Assembly: GCF_000986785.1 (NCBI RefSeq)
Contig: NZ_LAYY01000009.1
Coordinates: 109,404 to 173,403 of the forward strand
Direction: 5' to 3'
Source: Mesobacillus campisalis
GTDB lineage: Bacteria > Bacillota > Bacilli > Bacillales > Cytobacillaceae
DNA: 64,000 bases
The position numbers and the translations under genes are program-made. Positions 62,617 to 64,000 of the stretch are shown piece after piece. Position 1 is the first letter of the stretch, and each line of letters starts with the position of its first letter. Below the pieces are notes generated by a model, which ran no database searches, was not told where the DNA came from, and saw nothing but the letters and a program-made list of their open reading frames with translations.

Positions 62617-63681
62617 TTATTTTTGGTACCAGTCCGCCGGCTCCATATTGACAAATGGAATATCTGTGTCGACCATCCCCTCAATTCGCTCTGCTGAGAA
62701 GTTTTCTCCTTTCAACCAAGCCGAAAAGTCAAATACATCAGGTTCCTGGTCTCCTCCAAGCGCAATCCACGCTTTCAGGTCCTCTGGAAAATAGGCAGAC
62801 GTGTGAATAGTCCCCGCCCAACTTCCATAAAGCTTGGAGAACACCCCTTTATCCGTATCATTTAAAAGTTTAAATGCCTGTTTGCCACTTAACTTATGTA
62901 CTTGGTTGTCCTCAATCAGCTGCAATCTTTTTTGGGAATCCTCGAGGACCCGCCGATTCTCCTCTGTCATGATTTTAAAATGATTGGTGCAAGCTGACCC
63001 TTGCCGGATTTCAATCCTTCTGGGCGAGGTTTCCACGATATACGGCAGATCACTTTGTTGATCAAATAGCACATAGCTGAAGGAGCCGCGATGAGGTATT
63101 TCTTTCAGCAGATCAGCTGCTTCCCCTGCATTGGCACATAATTCAAGAATCAGCCTGCCGATCATATGACAAATAAAACCGTCACCAGGACGCTTCCGGT
63201 TCATGAAGGTATAGCCCATTGCGAGACCTTTCTCATTCATACCGTCACTCCTGCCGGTGATTTTCTGTGTCAAACCGATTGTCGAGTAACCTCCGTCACT
63301 TGGTTGAAAAGCAACACAGCGGCCATCATATGTCTTTGGATGATAATCATAGTTCCGGATTACATAATCATCGCCCACATAAATGGAGCATCCTGATGGG
63401 GTTACATTCACCCTATATCCCCCGAATTCCTTCAACACTCTTTCCATCGGCCATTCCAGCGAATCTTGCAACCCCAGGAACTCCTCCCACAGGAAAGGCG
63501 CCAAGTGTTTAAAAACCCGTTGAGTCTCGTCCTGATCTATCCGGAATAGCGGTCTGCGCACCTTCCATTGTCGTTCCCGGTTCTTGATTAAAATTGAATC
63601 CTTCAACTTTTCTCCCTGTTTAAAACCAAAATCATAATGCGTTCCTCGAAATTGTATGATGTCTGCATAAATATTTTTCAT
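62617..63681 (-). CDS. C45-family autoproteolytic hydrolase/acyltransferase
   Basis: A 354-residue Ntn-type hydrolase of the C45 (isopenicillin N acyltransferase-like) group. The probable nucleophile is the Cys in VTPSGCSIYVGDD (near residue 98), exposed by self-cleavage; IRNYDYHPKTYDG and GMNEKGLAMGYTF follow as conserved segments. Start ATG at 63681 after GGAGG. Members cleave or form linear amides such as N-acyl amino acids or bile-salt-like compounds; substrate unknown. Confidence 0.82.
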   Translation of the reverse strand: MKNIYADIIQFRGTHYDFGFKQGEKLKDSILIKNRERQWKVRRPLFRIDQDETQRVFKHLAPFLWEEFLGLQDSLEWPMERVLKEFGGYRVNVTPSGCSIYVGDDYVIRNYDYHPKTYDGRCVAFQPSDGGYSTIGLTQKITGRSDGMNEKGLAMGYTFMNRKRPGDGFICHMIGRLILELCANAGEAADLLKEIPHRGSFSYVLFDQQSDLPYIVETSPRRIEIRQGSACTNHFKIMTEENRRVLEDSQKRLQLIEDNQVHKLSGKQAFKLLNDTDKGVFSKLYGSWAGTIHTSAYFPEDLKAWIALGGDQEPDVFDFSAWLKGENFSAERIEGMVDTDIPFVNMEPADWYQK

Positions 63682-63838
63682 GATGAGGTCCTCCATTATT
63701 TCCATTACCTATAGGATACGTGGAAAAAACGGAAAAATAAAGTGGTGGGAGTGGCCTGCGCTTTAGATAAATTAATCAATGTAATTTTCCTTTTATACTT
63801 ATATCACAATAAAAAGGTGATTTCCTGGTAAAAAGCAC

Positions 63839-63872
63839 ACAAAAAAGAACAGCGTATTTCAGCTGTTCTTTT
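63839..63872 (-). terminator. rRNA operon terminator
   Basis: Stem AAGAACAGC / GCTGTTCTT with T-tract on the minus strand, seven bases beyond the 5S 3' end. Confidence 0.85.
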
Positions 63873-63878
63873 CTTATA

Positions 63879-64000
<122 letters not shown>

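Overview
The window looks like chromosomal DNA of an endospore-forming Bacillaceae (Bacillus sensu lato). It carries a gerA-type germinant receptor operon, glycine decarboxylase split into gcvPA and gcvPB, HxlR/hxlAB formaldehyde genes, tandem glycine riboswitches, strong AGGAGG ribosome binding sites with frequent GTG/TTG starts, and the 3' end of an rRNA operon (5S) at the right edge. Species cannot be assigned from sequence alone.

Layout. 0.2-3.5 kb: a cation efflux protein, a Tat-exported metallophosphoesterase, a small orphan ORF and a DeoR regulator. 3.6-3.8 kb: a 21-bp tandem array. 3.8-9.5 kb: a hydroxy-acid catabolic group on the minus strand (2HCT transporter, tartrate/D-malate dehydrogenase, GntR regulator, FAH-family enzyme, and a CitMHS citrate transporter broken by several lesions). 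9.7-13.9 kb: a glycine-riboswitch operon lpdA-purU-sdaAA-sdaAB. 14.0-20.0 kb: a divergon with zwf-gnd-pgi on one side and hxlA-hxlB (then hxlR) on the other; together these encode the dissimilatory ribulose monophosphate cycle for formaldehyde, lacking only a lactonase. 20.3-32.1 kb: a creatinine pathway (PucR-type regulator, NCS1 permease, creatininase, monomeric sarcosine oxidase, creatinase) with an accessory cupin, nitrilase and two GNAT proteins, a second HxlR paralogue and an MFS transporter. 32.2-41.4 kb: glyA-gcvT-gcvH-gcvPA-gcvPB-lipA-HesB-like behind a second tandem glycine riboswitch, then an amino-acid permease behind a third. 41.5-64 kb: ordinary chromosomal genes (MBL hydrolase, two nucleoside hydrolases, gerA operon, potABCD, DUF1259, DUF2935, an ECF sigma/anti-sigma fusion, an SsuABC-like transporter, an aminotransferase, small hypotheticals, a VOC protein, a C45 hydrolase, 5S rRNA).

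The central observation is that about 29 kb (12.2-41.4 kb) reads as one metabolic programme. Creatinine is taken up and hydrolysed to creatine, then to sarcosine and urea; sarcosine oxidase yields glycine, formaldehyde and H2O2. Formaldehyde enters the RuMP divergon. Glycine enters the glycine cleavage system, GlyA and serine dehydratase to give pyruvate, and PurU drains excess formyl-THF to formate. The glycine branches are controlled by three separate tandem glycine riboswitches, the formaldehyde branch by a mirror-symmetric HxlR-type operator pair, and several promoters carry near-consensus cre sites. A second theme is at least 16 copies of a short imperfect palindrome with core GGGACGGTTCT, most of them at or near gene ends and several functioning as apparent terminators.
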